In this document: positions 1-8,549 of the stretch, in pieces
How the letters are laid out: the number at the start of each line of letters is the position of its first letter
Numbering within the stretch: the stretch's first letter is position 1
NCBI GenBank assembly: GCA_934486705.1
Contig: CAKSQS010000036.1
Coordinates: 1-26,404, forward strand
DNA from: an uncultured Eubacteriales bacterium
Lineage (GTDB): Bacteria > Bacillota > Clostridia > Oscillospirales > Acutalibacteraceae
Length of the DNA: 26,404 bases
Direction: 5' to 3'
Program-made: the position numbers and the translations under genes
The notes under the pieces: generated by a model
The model's database searches: none
What the model was told of the DNA's origin: nothing
What the model saw: only the letters and a program-made list of their open reading frames with translations

Positions 1-213
1 CCGGCGCTTAAGGCAGAGGGCAAGAACCCCTTCACTATCGACAGCAAGCCGGCTACCGCCGACTATAAGGACTTCATCATGGGCGAGGCTCGTTACTCCT
101 CACTCACACGCTCCTTCCCCGAGCGCGCAGAGGTTCTGTTCGATAAGGCTGAAAAGACCGCAAAGGCGCGCAGAGCGCACCTTGAAAAGCTCTTAAAGCT
201 TTACGGCGAATAA
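1..213 (+). CDS. nifJ: Pyruvate:ferredoxin oxidoreductase, C-terminal end (partial)
   Basis: The reading frame is open from base 1 to the TAA at 211-213 and encodes the last 70 residues of a larger protein. The segment contains NPFTIDSKPATADYKDFIMG followed by EARYSSL and SFPERAEVLFDKAE, which matches the conserved carboxy-terminal tail of homodimeric pyruvate:ferredoxin oxidoreductase. That enzyme decarboxylates pyruvate to acetyl-CoA and reduces ferredoxin in anaerobes. The start and all cofactor domains lie outside the window. It fits with ldhA and ackA nearby, which act on the same pyruvate/acetyl-CoA node. Identification is from recognition of the tail only. Confidence 0.8.
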   Translation, partial: PALKAEGKNPFTIDSKPATADYKDFIMGEARYSSLTRSFPERAEVLFDKAEKTAKARRAHLEKLLKLYGE

Positions 214-340
214 TTTAATACCGCTGAATTTGAGCGTGTCGAAAAAATCGACACGCTCTTGGACGGGAATGCCGCTCGCTCGAAAATCAAAGATTTTCGG
301 ACTGCACTCTATCCCCGCCAATACCACCCCAGTGTCCTTG

Positions 341-370
341 AAAAACCGCTGAATAAGCGGTTTTTCGCTT
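341..370 (+). terminator. Rho-independent terminator downstream of nifJ
   Basis: A perfect 10-bp stem (341-350 with 356-365) closes a 5-base loop. The stem begins with five A and ends with five T, so it could terminate in both directions. It lies 128 bases after the nifJ stop. The earlier 11-bp hairpin at 232-258 lacks a clear T tract. Confidence 0.55.
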
Positions 371-460
371 ACAAGGTGTTTTTCCGCCGCACGTGTCAGC
401 GGAAAAACTAAAAATGCGGCGTGAACGCCGCAGAAACAGAATTTTGGGTTTGTCAACAAA

Positions 461-500
461 AATCCCCCCTCGGCAGAGAATCTCTGCCGAGGGGGAATTT
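461..500 (-). terminator. Terminator of the BspA/dockerin gene
   Basis: A perfect 15-bp GC-rich stem (465-479 with 481-495) with almost no loop lies 68 bases past the stop of the leftward gene. Read on the minus strand it is followed by a T-rich stretch (GATTTTTG), as expected for an intrinsic terminator. Confidence 0.65.
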
Positions 501-563
501 CATTAAATTCGCGCAAAGCCTAAATTTTCACAGCATTAAAAATTGCGGAATATTCGTTTGCCG

Positions 564-3500
564 TTACGCAGCTTCATTCTTATAAGCCGGCTCGGCAATA
601 ATATTGCTTAAAACGGCTGTCTGCCCGCAGTCGGTTTTACCGTTTTCAGCCGCCGTGTTCTTTGCAAGCAGCTTTTTGAGCGCCACCAAATCGATAATGT
701 TTATTTCTCCGTCACCGTTGAGGTCGCTTGCTCTGCTGTATTCGGGGATGTTTTCCGTCAAAAGCGAGGTGATAATTTTTACCATATCAAGGGAGTTTAA
801 TTCGCCGTCGTCGTTTGCGTCGCCGCAAATTACAATATTCACTTCAACGTTTGTCAGGCAGCCGCCGTTTTCGGCAGTTACGGTAATTGTTGTGCTGCCG
901 CGCTTAAGACCTGTAATAACGCCGCTTTCCGAAACGGAAATATTATCGTTGCTTAAAGTATAATGAACCTTTTTATTTGCAGTTGTGGCGGGGTCTATTT
1001 TAACCTCTGTTTCGATTTTCTCGCCTACGGCAATTACCGATTTATCCAATACCATTTTAATTTCGATAGGTATTATTTCAGAGAGGTTATCGAAATTAAC
1101 GGTGGATGTGTTATCCGAGGTAATATATTCTTCATTTGGCGCGGTAAGAGTTACGGTAACTGTGGAAAGCTCCTCCTTGCCGAATTTATCTAAGGCAAAT
1201 AACAAATACATTGTTTCGCCGTAGCTTAAATCGGAAATATCCGCGCTGCCTATCTCAGTACCCAAATAATTTATTGAAATACGTCCGCCCGAAACCGCAT
1301 AGCTTTTATTTTTAACCGTAACGCCTATGTAATCCTTGTTTGCTATACGTACCTTTTCCGCCTCAAGCGAAAGGTCGGTGTAGCCGACCGTAAGCTCGCC
1401 GCTGTTATCATCGGGGTTTGCGTCTGTCCCGTCGGTCGGGGTGACATTCAGGGTAAGCTTTTTTAGGCTTACGCTTGCGCCTATCGGCAGCGAAATTGTA
1501 AGCTGCGCGCTGCAGCCTGACGGTATATAGCACTCAATAACCTCTGTTTTCAGCACTGTGCCGTCTTCACCGATAATATCAACATTTACTGCGGTAAGGG
1601 CTGTTGTGCCGTTGTTATAAACCGAAAATGTTACCGGTAAGCTGCCGTTCGGCACAACCTCGGATTTGTCATAATCAATCAAGCCTAAGGAAATATCGGT
1701 AAAGTCCTCCGTTGTAATAAAGCCTAAGGAGCAATCGTCAATAACATCCTCCTCAATATTGTTATCCGAGTCGGCTTCTCTTATCGTAACCGACTTTTTG
1801 GTAACGGTAAACACTGTTCTGCCGCCTATTTTAAACCCGGAAATATCATCGTAATAATCCGTCTGGCTCGTCACGGCAACGGGCAGCCCCCATGCGCCTA
1901 ACTTGGAATCGTAACTGACGGCGTAAATGTTTGAAGCGCCGTCCGCTGCGGACAAATAGTAAAGCTTATCGCCTATAAATGTGTATTTATCCGTAATGCC
2001 TGCGGCATTTCCGCTTAAAACCTCGTATGTGCCTGCGCCGTTAAAGGAGAAAATACCGCCGTCCTTATAATAAGACATAAAATCGCCGCTTATATCGCTT
2101 TGATTGAAATGCAGCGCGGAAATTTCTCCCGTTTCGCTTAATAATTCGCTGCCGCCGAGATCGGCTACGGTAAGCGCACGGTCCGTTGTTGTGTTCAGGT
2201 CGTTATCCGCGTCGGTTATACGCGCAACTACGGCATTTCCGCCTATTTCGCCGATTTCAAAATCGGTAACCGCGGTAGATTCTGCCGCAAACTCCTCCGC
2301 CTCGCTCCAAACGCCGCCTGTGCACCTTGAAATCATCAGGCTGTTTGTGCCCGAAGTGCCGAAATAATCGCCGTTTGAGTTTGTTCGCCATATAAGCGTG
2401 GGAGTGCCGTTTATTACCGATATTTTCGGCGTGGATTTATCCGAATTATTTGCCGCCGCAACAATTTGCGGCGAATCGAACCTTCCTGTTTCGGCATTGA
2501 ATTTTGCAACCGCAACCGAGCGTAGACGGGCATAATCGTCAAGCGTATCGTTTTCGGTCAATTCCCTTGCCGCGTCGGAATATGTAAGGTTTATATCCTT
2601 TCCGTCGGTGTAAAGGTACGGGGCTTGGTCAATAGTCTCGTTGTTATCAACCGCCAGCGGCTCTGACCAGGTGTTATTGCTCTTATTGTATACCGAGTAC
2701 ATAAGCTGCGGCGCGTTCAGGTCGCCGCGCGAGGTATCGGCGTCAATATAAGCCATAACGCTTATATCTCCGTTTGAAACACTGACCGGCTGCGCATTTC
2801 TGTATGCTCCCGTTATCATGCTTTTATAAACCGCGTTTTCGCTTGCTGCCGAGCGCAGCCTGCGCCTTGAAGAAACGGTATCGGCAAGCCACCCCGAGCG
2901 GTTTTCAAGGTAGGAAAGATCCGAAACTTTATAATTCGCGGCAGAATACGGATTGATAAATGCCGCCGTTTTTCGGGCGGAGCTTGAAAGCTGCTTTGTT
3001 CGCGTATACAAATGCCACTTTTTGTAAGCAAAGGTTTTTTTATACTCAAAAATTGCGGCATATGCCTTAATTCCGAGGCTGCCCTCTAAATCCACGGAAT
3101 TTAAACCGGGGGTATTGGCAGTGCCTATAATTTGAATTTCAGAGCTCAGCTTTGCCGAGCCGTAAGCGCCCGCGCCTAAAAGCTTGCCTAAGCCTGCGCC
3201 GCCGAACGCCTCAAACGATAAGGACGGGCTCAGCTTCGCATCTCCCGAGAAAGTGGCGGTCTTAAAGTTATAGCTGACCTCTGCGCTGCCGTTGAACTCA
3301 CCGGTTATACCTATATCTACAACCATCGGTACATTCCATAAAAAGTATTGCCACGTCTTGTTAATCTTTTGGCTGTATATAAAGTATAGGTTAATTGAAA
3401 CCGTGCTTAGCCCGGAAGAATCGCACGTGCCCTCGCCGTATCCCATAATGGTAACGCTATGTGACTTTGTTCCGGGTAAAGAATAATGTTTGCCCTTTTC

Positions 3501-5399
3501 GGCAAATCCCTTTGATTTCACATAGTTTATAAAATCCGTTTTTGCTTCTGCGGAGATTGTTTTGTTTCCGTAATTTTTCAGTTCGTCAAAGGTTTGCCGT
3601 ATATCCTCTAACTGTTTTTCTATACTCTTTTTTTCCTCGGCGGTATAGCCCTTATCTCCCGCCTTTTTCTTCCACTCGAACTCTATATTAAGGCCTACAT
3701 GTACCTTTTTATCAGATATAAACACTTCAATCGGTAAATCAAGAGCGTCCATTGAAAGCTCTGTGCCGCCGACAAACGGTATATCGTTCCCCAACTTAAA
3801 GGAAACCTTATCGGTGATTTTTAAGGAAACATTTTCACTTCCGCCCGGGGTTTCCTTAGCAAACTGGAGATTTATGGGTGTGCTTACATATGTACCGTTT
3901 TTCCCTATTACTATTACCGAAACTCCCCCACCCTCAGAGAAAGAGCCCGGGTCAAGATCGGTAAAGCTGCCGCTCTCCGATTCGTATTTATAGCTGCCGT
4001 TCTGCCAAAGCTCATATTTCAGCACCTGCTCGGGGTCGGCTGCGGAGCAGTATAGATTGAATTTGCTGTCGCGGTAATTCCAAGTGTTTTTGTTAGGCAA
4101 GGGAACAACCTTTGTGCCGTTTAAAACGTCTGCGCCCAATAAGTAGCGGTAATAGGCATAATTAAGCTTTAAGGGGGATTCATTATTTGAAATTAAAGTG
4201 ATAATTTCATACCCTTTATCGCTCTTTTCATAATTTATACCGCTGTTTGTATAGTCCATAAATCCGCTTTTGCTTACGGTTATCTTCGGTTCGCCCACAG
4301 TCGTTATGGGAAAATCCGCTTGCCCCAAGGCGTCGGTATAATCGGTGTAGCTGTTATATGTAACCTTAGCCCCGGCTATAGGCTTGCCCGAGGAATCGCG
4401 AACCATTATACCGTATCTGTAAAACGGAATGTTCATACTGTCGGAGCTGCTCGCAGAACCGTATTGAAATTTGATTCCGTTAATTTTTGCGTATTTCGCT
4501 GCGTAAGAACCCGGCGCGCATTTTATAACAAGATCGTCGGAATGATTTTCAAATGCAGAATCGCTTATAGTTGCAACACTTTCCGGTATTGTTATGCTTG
4601 TAAGCTTTTCACACCAGGCAAATGCTCTCTCACCAATACTTGTAACACTATCCGGAATTGTTATGCTTGTAAGCTTTTCACACCAGGCAAATGCTCTCTC
4701 ACCAATACTTGTAACGCTGTTTGGTATATTTATACTTGTAAGGCTTCTACAATCGGAAAATGCACTCTCGCCTATACTTGTGACGCTGCTTGGTATATTT
4801 ATACTTGTAATGTTGCTGCAATTGGCAAATGCAGCAACACCTATACTTGTAACGCTGTTTGGTATATTTATACTTTTAAGGCGACAACAGTAAAATGCAT
4901 GATTGCCTATACTTGTAACACCGTTGGGAATATTTATACTTGTAAGGCTGATGCATTTGGAAAACGTATAATAGCCAATACTTGTAACGCTGTTTGGTAT
5001 ATTTATACTTGTAAGGCTTCTACAATCGGAAAATGCATAATCACCTATACTTGTAACGCTGTTTGGTATATTTATACTTTTAAGGCGACAACAGTAAAAT
5101 GCATGATTGCCTATACTTGTAACACCGTTGGGAATATTTATACTTGTAAGCTTGTAGTTATGGGAAAATACCTGTTCTCCTATACCTCTAACCGGGTATC
5201 CGTCTAAGCTTGGCGGTATGGTAATATCTCCGCTGATAGATTCATCCACATCGGTAATAGTTGCCTCGCCGTTAGTCACTGAGTATGTATAATAACCGCT
5301 TTTCAGCGTACCTGCGGCTGATACCGGTACAGCCGCAAAAACGCTTATAATTATTGCTATGCTGAGAATAAACGCCGAAAGCCTGATTGCCTTTTTCAA
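564..5399 (-). CDS. Secreted BspA-like leucine-rich-repeat protein with CARDB, Big_2 and C-terminal dockerin
   Basis: The 1,611-residue protein begins with a signal peptide (about residues 1-28: KK, a hydrophobic core, then VPVSAAG). About ten BspA-type LRR_5 repeats of 22-23 residues follow (roughly 60-290, units like SVTSIGDYAFSDCRSLTSIN). A carboxypeptidase-regulatory-like beta domain lies near 325-390, then a long unrecognised middle part, with a beta-propeller-like stretch about 880-1200. A CARDB-like domain lies near 1240-1340, a Big_2 Ig-like domain near 1443-1522, and a type I dockerin near 1525-1590 with two calcium loops (DANDDGELNSLD and DLNGDGEINIID). The start is TTG, chosen because AGAGGGG lies six bases upstream and the signal peptide begins there. 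A dockerin implies docking to a cohesin scaffold on the cell surface; the LRR and Ig-like domains suggest adhesion. No catalytic domain was recognised. Neighbours do not inform the function. Confidence 0.88.
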   Translation of the reverse strand: MKKAIRLSAFILSIAIIISVFAAVPVSAAGTLKSGYYTYSVTNGEATITDVDESISGDITIPPSLDGYPVRGIGEQVFSHNYKLTSINIPNGVTSIGNHAFYCCRLKSINIPNSVTSIGDYAFSDCRSLTSINIPNSVTSIGYYTFSKCISLTSINIPNGVTSIGNHAFYCCRLKSINIPNSVTSIGVAAFANCSNITSINIPSSVTSIGESAFSDCRSLTSINIPNSVTSIGERAFAWCEKLTSITIPDSVTSIGERAFAWCEKLTSITIPESVATISDSAFENHSDDLVIKCAPGSYAAKYAKINGIKFQYGSASSSDSMNIPFYRYGIMVRDSSGKPIAGAKVTYNSYTDYTDALGQADFPITTVGEPKITVSKSGFMDYTNSGINYEKSDKGYEIITLISNNESPLKLNYAYYRYLLGADVLNGTKVVPLPNKNTWNYRDSKFNLYCSAADPEQVLKYELWQNGSYKYESESGSFTDLDPGSFSEGGGVSVIVIGKNGTYVSTPINLQFAKETPGGSENVSLKITDKVSFKLGNDIPFVGGTELSMDALDLPIEVFISDKKVHVGLNIEFEWKKKAGDKGYTAEEKKSIEKQLEDIRQTFDELKNYGNKTISAEAKTDFINYVKSKGFAEKGKHYSLPGTKSHSVTIMGYGEGTCDSSGLSTVSINLYFIYSQKINKTWQYFLWNVPMVVDIGITGEFNGSAEVSYNFKTATFSGDAKLSPSLSFEAFGGAGLGKLLGAGAYGSAKLSSEIQIIGTANTPGLNSVDLEGSLGIKAYAAIFEYKKTFAYKKWHLYTRTKQLSSSARKTAAFINPYSAANYKVSDLSYLENRSGWLADTVSSRRRLRSAASENAVYKSMITGAYRNAQPVSVSNGDISVMAYIDADTSRGDLNAPQLMYSVYNKSNNTWSEPLAVDNNETIDQAPYLYTDGKDINLTYSDAARELTENDTLDDYARLRSVAVAKFNAETGRFDSPQIVAAANNSDKSTPKISVINGTPTLIWRTNSNGDYFGTSGTNSLMISRCTGGVWSEAEEFAAESTAVTDFEIGEIGGNAVVARITDADNDLNTTTDRALTVADLGGSELLSETGEISALHFNQSDISGDFMSYYKDGGIFSFNGAGTYEVLSGNAAGITDKYTFIGDKLYYLSAADGASNIYAVSYDSKLGAWGLPVAVTSQTDYYDDISGFKIGGRTVFTVTKKSVTIREADSDNNIEEDVIDDCSLGFITTEDFTDISLGLIDYDKSEVVPNGSLPVTFSVYNNGTTALTAVNVDIIGEDGTVLKTEVIECYIPSGCSAQLTISLPIGASVSLKKLTLNVTPTDGTDANPDDNSGELTVGYTDLSLEAEKVRIANKDYIGVTVKNKSYAVSGGRISINYLGTEIGSADISDLSYGETMYLLFALDKFGKEELSTVTVTLTAPNEEYITSDNTSTVNFDNLSEIIPIEIKMVLDKSVIAVGEKIETEVKIDPATTANKKVHYTLSNDNISVSESGVITGLKRGSTTITVTAENGGCLTNVEVNIVICGDANDDGELNSLDMVKIITSLLTENIPEYSRASDLNGDGEINIIDLVALKKLLAKNTAAENGKTDCGQTAVLSNIIAEPAYKNEAA

Positions 5400-5757
5400 A
5401 ATAAACCCCTCTTTTTATGCTTAAAATATATAAATTTGAAAAAAATGCCAAGTTTATTATATTTTAAAACGCGCTTTTTGTCAATGCCCGAGGGGTAAAA
5501 CAGAAATATTTCAGCGTATTTGCTGTTTTTAATAAAGCAAATTTTATGGGAGTGAATGCAAAAAAGATCATACTTTAATCCTATGTAGTAGGGGTATCCA
5601 AAGGGGAGTTTGCCCCTTTGGTTGTAGAAGAGGGTTCGGGAACTCAATCAACAGGGTTTCCGACGGTTCTTTCCCCTATTTCTGTCCGTACAGAAATAGG
5701 GTGCCCTGCGCGGCATGAGCGCAAAAAACTTAAAATTATAAAAAGATTTTACCTTTT
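5400..5757. repeat. Intergenic region with two palindromic repeats
   Basis: Apart from the promoter and ribosome-binding site of the leftward gene, this 358-base stretch holds no gene. It contains a 9-bp hairpin (5598-5606/5613-5621) and a perfect 12-bp hairpin (5674-5685/5690-5701, loop CCGT). Neither has a proper T tract on either strand. From memory, the text between 5590 and 5715 resembles a dispersed intergenic repeat of gut Clostridia; this was not searched. The hairpins may still act as the ldhA terminator. Confidence 0.5.
5456..5484 (-). promoter_or_regulatory. Consensus sigma-A promoter of the BspA/dockerin gene
   Basis: On the minus strand TTGACA (5484-5479) and TATAAT (5461-5456) are separated by exactly 17 bases. 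Both hexamers are perfect matches to the consensus. Transcription would start near 5449 and give a leader of about 50 bases before the TTG codon. Confidence 0.8.
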
Positions 5758-6735
5758 TCAGCCTACTTCGTTTTTAAGCTCCTCGCCCGCAAAGAAAGCG
5801 CGCAGGTTTTCCATTGTAGTGCCGGCAATGCCGTCGAGCGCCTCGCGGGTTAAAAACGCCTGGTGCGAGGTGACAATAACATTCGGCATTGAAATAATGG
5901 TGGATAAGGTATCGTCGGGGATTATTTCCTCGGAGTAATCTTCAAAGAAAAGCTCGGTTTCCTCTTCGTAAACGTCCAGCCCCGCCGCGCCTATTTTACC
6001 CGATTTCAGCCCCGCTATCAGGCTTTGGGTGTCTATCAATTGTCCGCGCGAGGTGTTTATAATATACGCGCCGTTTTTCATCTGATTTATTGTGCTTTCG
6101 TTTATCAGGTGGTGGTTTTCCTTTGTAAGCGGACAGTGCAGCGAGATAATATCGCTTTTTTGCAGCAGCTCCTCAAGCGTGACGTATTCGCCCTTAAATT
6201 CGGGGCTTTCGTAGAGGTCGCAGCCCAAAATATTCATTCCGAAACCTGTGCAAATATCCGCAAAGCACCTGCCTATTTTGCCCGTGCCTATAATTCCCAC
6301 GGTCTTGCCGTGCATATCAAAGCCGATAAGCCCCTCTAATGAGAAGTTATGGTCGCGGGTTCTTATATAAGCCCTGTGCAGCTTGCGGTTTAAAATAAGC
6401 AGCAGCCCCGCCGCGTGCTCTGCCACGGCATAGGGCGAGTAGGCGGGCACTCTTACCACCCTTACGCGCCCTGCCGCCGCTTTTAAATCCACATTGTTAT
6501 AGCCTGCACACCTTAGCGCGATTATGCCCACGCCGTATTCCGCTAACTTTTCAATAACCGTTCTGTCAAGCGTGTCGTTTACAAAAACGCATACGCCGTC
6601 GCAGCACGCCGCCATACTCACGGTATCGGCATTCAGCTTGTTTTCAAAAAATCTTATATTTATGTCCTCATCCTCAAAACGCTTAAAGCTTTCGCGGTCG
6701 TAGCTTTTCGCGTCGAAAAATGCAACTGTTTTCAT
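5758..6735 (-). CDS. ldhA: D-lactate dehydrogenase (2-hydroxyacid dehydrogenase family)
   Basis: The 325-residue protein has the length and layout of fermentative NAD-dependent D-lactate dehydrogenase, which reduces pyruvate to D-lactate and regenerates NAD+. The dinucleotide-binding glycine motif is GIIGTGKIG (147-155), followed by the acidic ribose-binding residue in LGCD. The catalytic set is visible: Arg in NTSRG (about 230), Glu in DVYEEE (about 259) and His in SHQAF (about 291). The ATG start has GGAGGT six bases upstream. It is a single gene divergent from the EIIC operon. Closely related 2-hydroxyacid dehydrogenases cannot be fully excluded, but the N-terminal RCAGYNNVDL signature favours D-LDH. 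Confidence 0.88.
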   Translation of the reverse strand: MKTVAFFDAKSYDRESFKRFEDEDINIRFFENKLNADTVSMAACCDGVCVFVNDTLDRTVIEKLAEYGVGIIALRCAGYNNVDLKAAAGRVRVVRVPAYSPYAVAEHAAGLLLILNRKLHRAYIRTRDHNFSLEGLIGFDMHGKTVGIIGTGKIGRCFADICTGFGMNILGCDLYESPEFKGEYVTLEELLQKSDIISLHCPLTKENHHLINESTINQMKNGAYIINTSRGQLIDTQSLIAGLKSGKIGAAGLDVYEEETELFFEDYSEEIIPDDTLSTIISMPNVIVTSHQAFLTREALDGIAGTTMENLRAFFAGEELKNEVG

Positions 6736-6756
6736 AACTATACCTCCGTTTGTGCC

Positions 6757-6780
6757 TTGATAATATTATCATAATATCAA
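6757..6780. promoter_or_regulatory. Imperfect AT-rich palindrome upstream of ldhA
   Basis: A 24-base near-palindrome with outer arms TTGATA and TATCAA lies 22 bases upstream of the ldhA start, between it and the divergent EIIC operon. Its position suits an operator. The half-site spacing does not match the usual redox-sensor Rex site, so no regulator is named. Confidence 0.3.
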
Positions 6781-6813
6781 TAGTATTTTCTTAAAAATTC
6801 GGGGTATTCACTA

Positions 6814-6842
6814 TTGTTTATTTTTAAATTTTTTAGTATAAT
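6814..6842 (+). promoter_or_regulatory. Sigma-A promoter of the EIIC-nth-pdxK-tcdA operon
   Basis: TTGTTT (6814-6819) and TATAAT (6837-6842) are 17 bases apart, about 30 bases upstream of the ATG at 6874. Because the promoter lies inside the longer open frame that starts at 6814, the shorter start at 6874 must be the real one. Confidence 0.65.
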
Positions 6843-6873
6843 AAAAATAATATTTGCGGAGAAGGGGAAAAAT

Positions 6874-7923
6874 ATGAAAAAATATCTTAACCGACTTTTT
6901 ATAGACGGACTTTCCGGAATGAGCTACGGGCTTTTTTCCACGCTTATTATAGGCACTATTATCTGCCAGATAGGAAAGCTTGTGGGCGGTAACGTTGTGG
7001 GTACATATTTAAACGCTATGGGCAGTGTTGCAAAAACGCTCACGGGCGCGGGTATAGGCGTAGGCGTTGCCTGTAAGCTGAAATCCTCGCCGTTAGTTGC
7101 GGTAGCAGCAGGGGTTACGGGTATGATAGGCGCTTTCCCCAACCTTGCAAACGAGGCGTTTAAAATAGGCGCGCCCGGCGAGCCGCTCGGCGCTTTTATA
7201 GCCGCCTACATAGCTGTTGAAATAGGCGCGCTGGTTTCGGGCAAAACCAAGGTGGATATAATTGTAACGCCGGTATGCTGCATTTTGGCGGGCGCGGCTG
7301 CGGGCTATTTTGTAGGGCCGTACATTTCCACGGCTATGAAGTGGCTCGGCGAGCTTGTTAATATAAATGTTGAAAACAGCCCGATTTTGGGCGGAATTGC
7401 AATTTCGGCGCTTATGGGCGTTATTTTAACCCTGCCCATTTCCTCGGCGGCAATAGGTATTTCTATGGGAATAACAGGGCTTGCCGCAGGCGCTGCCACA
7501 ATAGGCTGCTGCTGCAATATGGTAGGCTTTGCGGTTATAAGCTACCGCGAAAATAAGCTCGGCGGGCTTATAGCCCAGGGGCTGGGCACTTCTATGCTGC
7601 AAGTACCGAATCTCGTGCGCAAGCCTATACTTTGGCTGCCGCCCGTGCTTTCAAGCGCTATACTCGGTCCTATTTCCTCGGCGGTGCTTAAAATGGTGAG
7701 CAACCCCGTAGGCTCGGGTATGGGCTCTTCGGGGCTTGTGGGGCAATTTATGGCGTATGACAGTATGACCGCAGCAGGCTTTTCCCCCGCAGTAACAATA
7801 CTTGAAATAATAGTTATGCACTTTATTCTCCCCGCCGCAGTGACCCTTGCCATTGCCGAGGGTATGCGCAAGCTGGGGCTTATAAAGCCGGGAGATTTAA
7901 AGCTGGAGCCTACAAATGCGTAA
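6874..7923 (+). CDS. PTS EIIC-like integral membrane protein (PTS_EIIC_2 family)
   Basis: A 349-residue, very hydrophobic protein rich in Gly and Ala with about nine or ten predicted membrane segments. It starts MKKYLNRLFIDGLSGMSYGL, which I recognise as the stand-alone EIIC-like family Pfam calls PTS_EIIC_2. These proteins resemble the sugar-translocating subunit of the phosphotransferase system, but no EIIA or EIIB gene is nearby, so the substrate is unknown. The ATG at 6874 is chosen because GGAGAAGGGG lies just upstream and the promoter -10 is at 6837-6842. The gene overlaps nth by 8 bases, implying translational coupling. Confidence 0.75.
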   Translation: MKKYLNRLFIDGLSGMSYGLFSTLIIGTIICQIGKLVGGNVVGTYLNAMGSVAKTLTGAGIGVGVACKLKSSPLVAVAAGVTGMIGAFPNLANEAFKIGAPGEPLGAFIAAYIAVEIGALVSGKTKVDIIVTPVCCILAGAAAGYFVGPYISTAMKWLGELVNINVENSPILGGIAISALMGVILTLPISSAAIGISMGITGLAAGAATIGCCCNMVGFAVISYRENKLGGLIAQGLGTSMLQVPNLVRKPILWLPPVLSSAILGPISSAVLKMVSNPVGSGMGSSGLVGQFMAYDSMTAAGFSPAVTILEIIVMHFILPAAVTLAIAEGMRKLGLIKPGDLKLEPTNA

Positions 7924-8548
7924 AAAAGAAATAACCGAAAAGGCGGTTGCGGGTCTTGAAAAGCTCTACCCCGACGCCGTGTGCTCCCTTACCTATACCG
8001 ACGCGTATCAGCTGCTTATTGCAACGCGGCTTTCGGCGCAATGTACCGATAAGCGGGTAAATATGGTAACTCCCGCGCTTTTTGCCGAGTTTCCCACGCC
8101 CGAGAAATTAGCCGCCGCCGATATAAAGCGGGTTGAGGAGCTTATTAAAACCTGCGGGCTTTACAAAACAAAGGCAAAGGACCTTTGCGGAATCGGCAAA
8201 ATGCTGACAGAGCAGTACGGCGGTAAAGTGCCCGACACTATTGAAGAGCTGACGCGCCTGCCCGGAATAGGCAGAAAAACGGCAAACCTTGTGTGCGGGG
8301 ATATTTTCGGCAAGCCCGCCGTGGTTACGGACACGCATTTTATAAGGCTTTGCAACCGCTTGGGGTTGGTTAACACAACCGCGCCGCTAAAGGTTGAAAC
8401 CGAAATGCGAAAGCTGCTGCCGCCCGAAAGATCAAATGCGTTCTGCCACCGCGCGGTGCTTTTCGGCAGGGATATATGCACCGCACGAAAAGCGCACTGC
8501 GAAATTTGTCCCCTCGAAAGCTTTTGTCCTAAAAAGGGAGTGAAATAG
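7916..8548 (+). CDS. nth: Endonuclease III (DNA glycosylase/AP lyase)
   Basis: The 210-residue protein is the normal length for bacterial endonuclease III, which removes oxidised pyrimidines and cleaves abasic sites in base excision repair. The helix-hairpin-helix LPGIGRKTAN carries the catalytic Lys (about 121), and the catalytic Asp is in VVTDTHF (about 139). Four cysteines in the spacing C-x6-C-x2-C-x5-C (about 188, 195, 198, 204) form the [4Fe-4S] cluster. The ATG lies inside the end of the EIIC gene. It is the second gene of a four-gene operon whose members have no obvious shared pathway. Confidence 0.93.
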   Translation: MRKKEITEKAVAGLEKLYPDAVCSLTYTDAYQLLIATRLSAQCTDKRVNMVTPALFAEFPTPEKLAAADIKRVEELIKTCGLYKTKAKDLCGIGKMLTEQYGGKVPDTIEELTRLPGIGRKTANLVCGDIFGKPAVVTDTHFIRLCNRLGLVNTTAPLKVETEMRKLLPPERSNAFCHRAVLFGRDICTARKAHCEICPLESFCPKKGVK

Positions 8549-8549
8549 C

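Larger units (their letters stand above)
214..563. repeat. Gene-free stretch with six consecutive perfect inverted repeats
   Basis: No convincing gene lies here. Six perfect hairpins follow each other: 232-242/248-258 (11 bp), 281-288/292-299 (8 bp), 341-350/356-365 (10 bp, A-rich before and T-rich after), 378-387/399-408 (10 bp), 415-421/426-432 (7 bp) and 465-479/481-495 (15 bp). Two of them look like terminators for the converging genes on either side. The density is more than termination needs and suggests a mosaic of dispersed palindromic repeats. A 107-codon leftward open frame spans the stretch, but its codons coincide with the repeats and it has no supporting start signal. Confidence 0.6.

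Noticed and set aside
193..516. 107-codon leftward open frame between nifJ and the BspA gene
   Set aside because: It covers the six inverted repeats, overlaps the nifJ end and the BspA terminator, and has no ribosome-binding site; more likely repeat DNA than a gene.
4560..5200. Regular repeats that could suggest a CRISPR array
   Set aside because: The period is 66-69 bases, the whole unit is repeated with no unique spacers, and it translates into LRR_5 repeats.
4320..5207. 295-codon rightward open frame opposite the LRR region
   Set aside because: Its cysteine/threonine-rich repeats are the antisense reading of the leucine-rich repeats; no start signal.
6757..6780. Rex (redox sensor) binding site at ldhA
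   Set aside because: The half-sites are too far apart and lack the TTGTTAA/TTAACAA pattern; kept only as an unnamed palindrome.
6814..6873. Twenty-residue N-terminal extension of the EIIC-like protein
   Set aside because: The extension overlaps the operon promoter; a good ribosome-binding site precedes the ATG at 6874.
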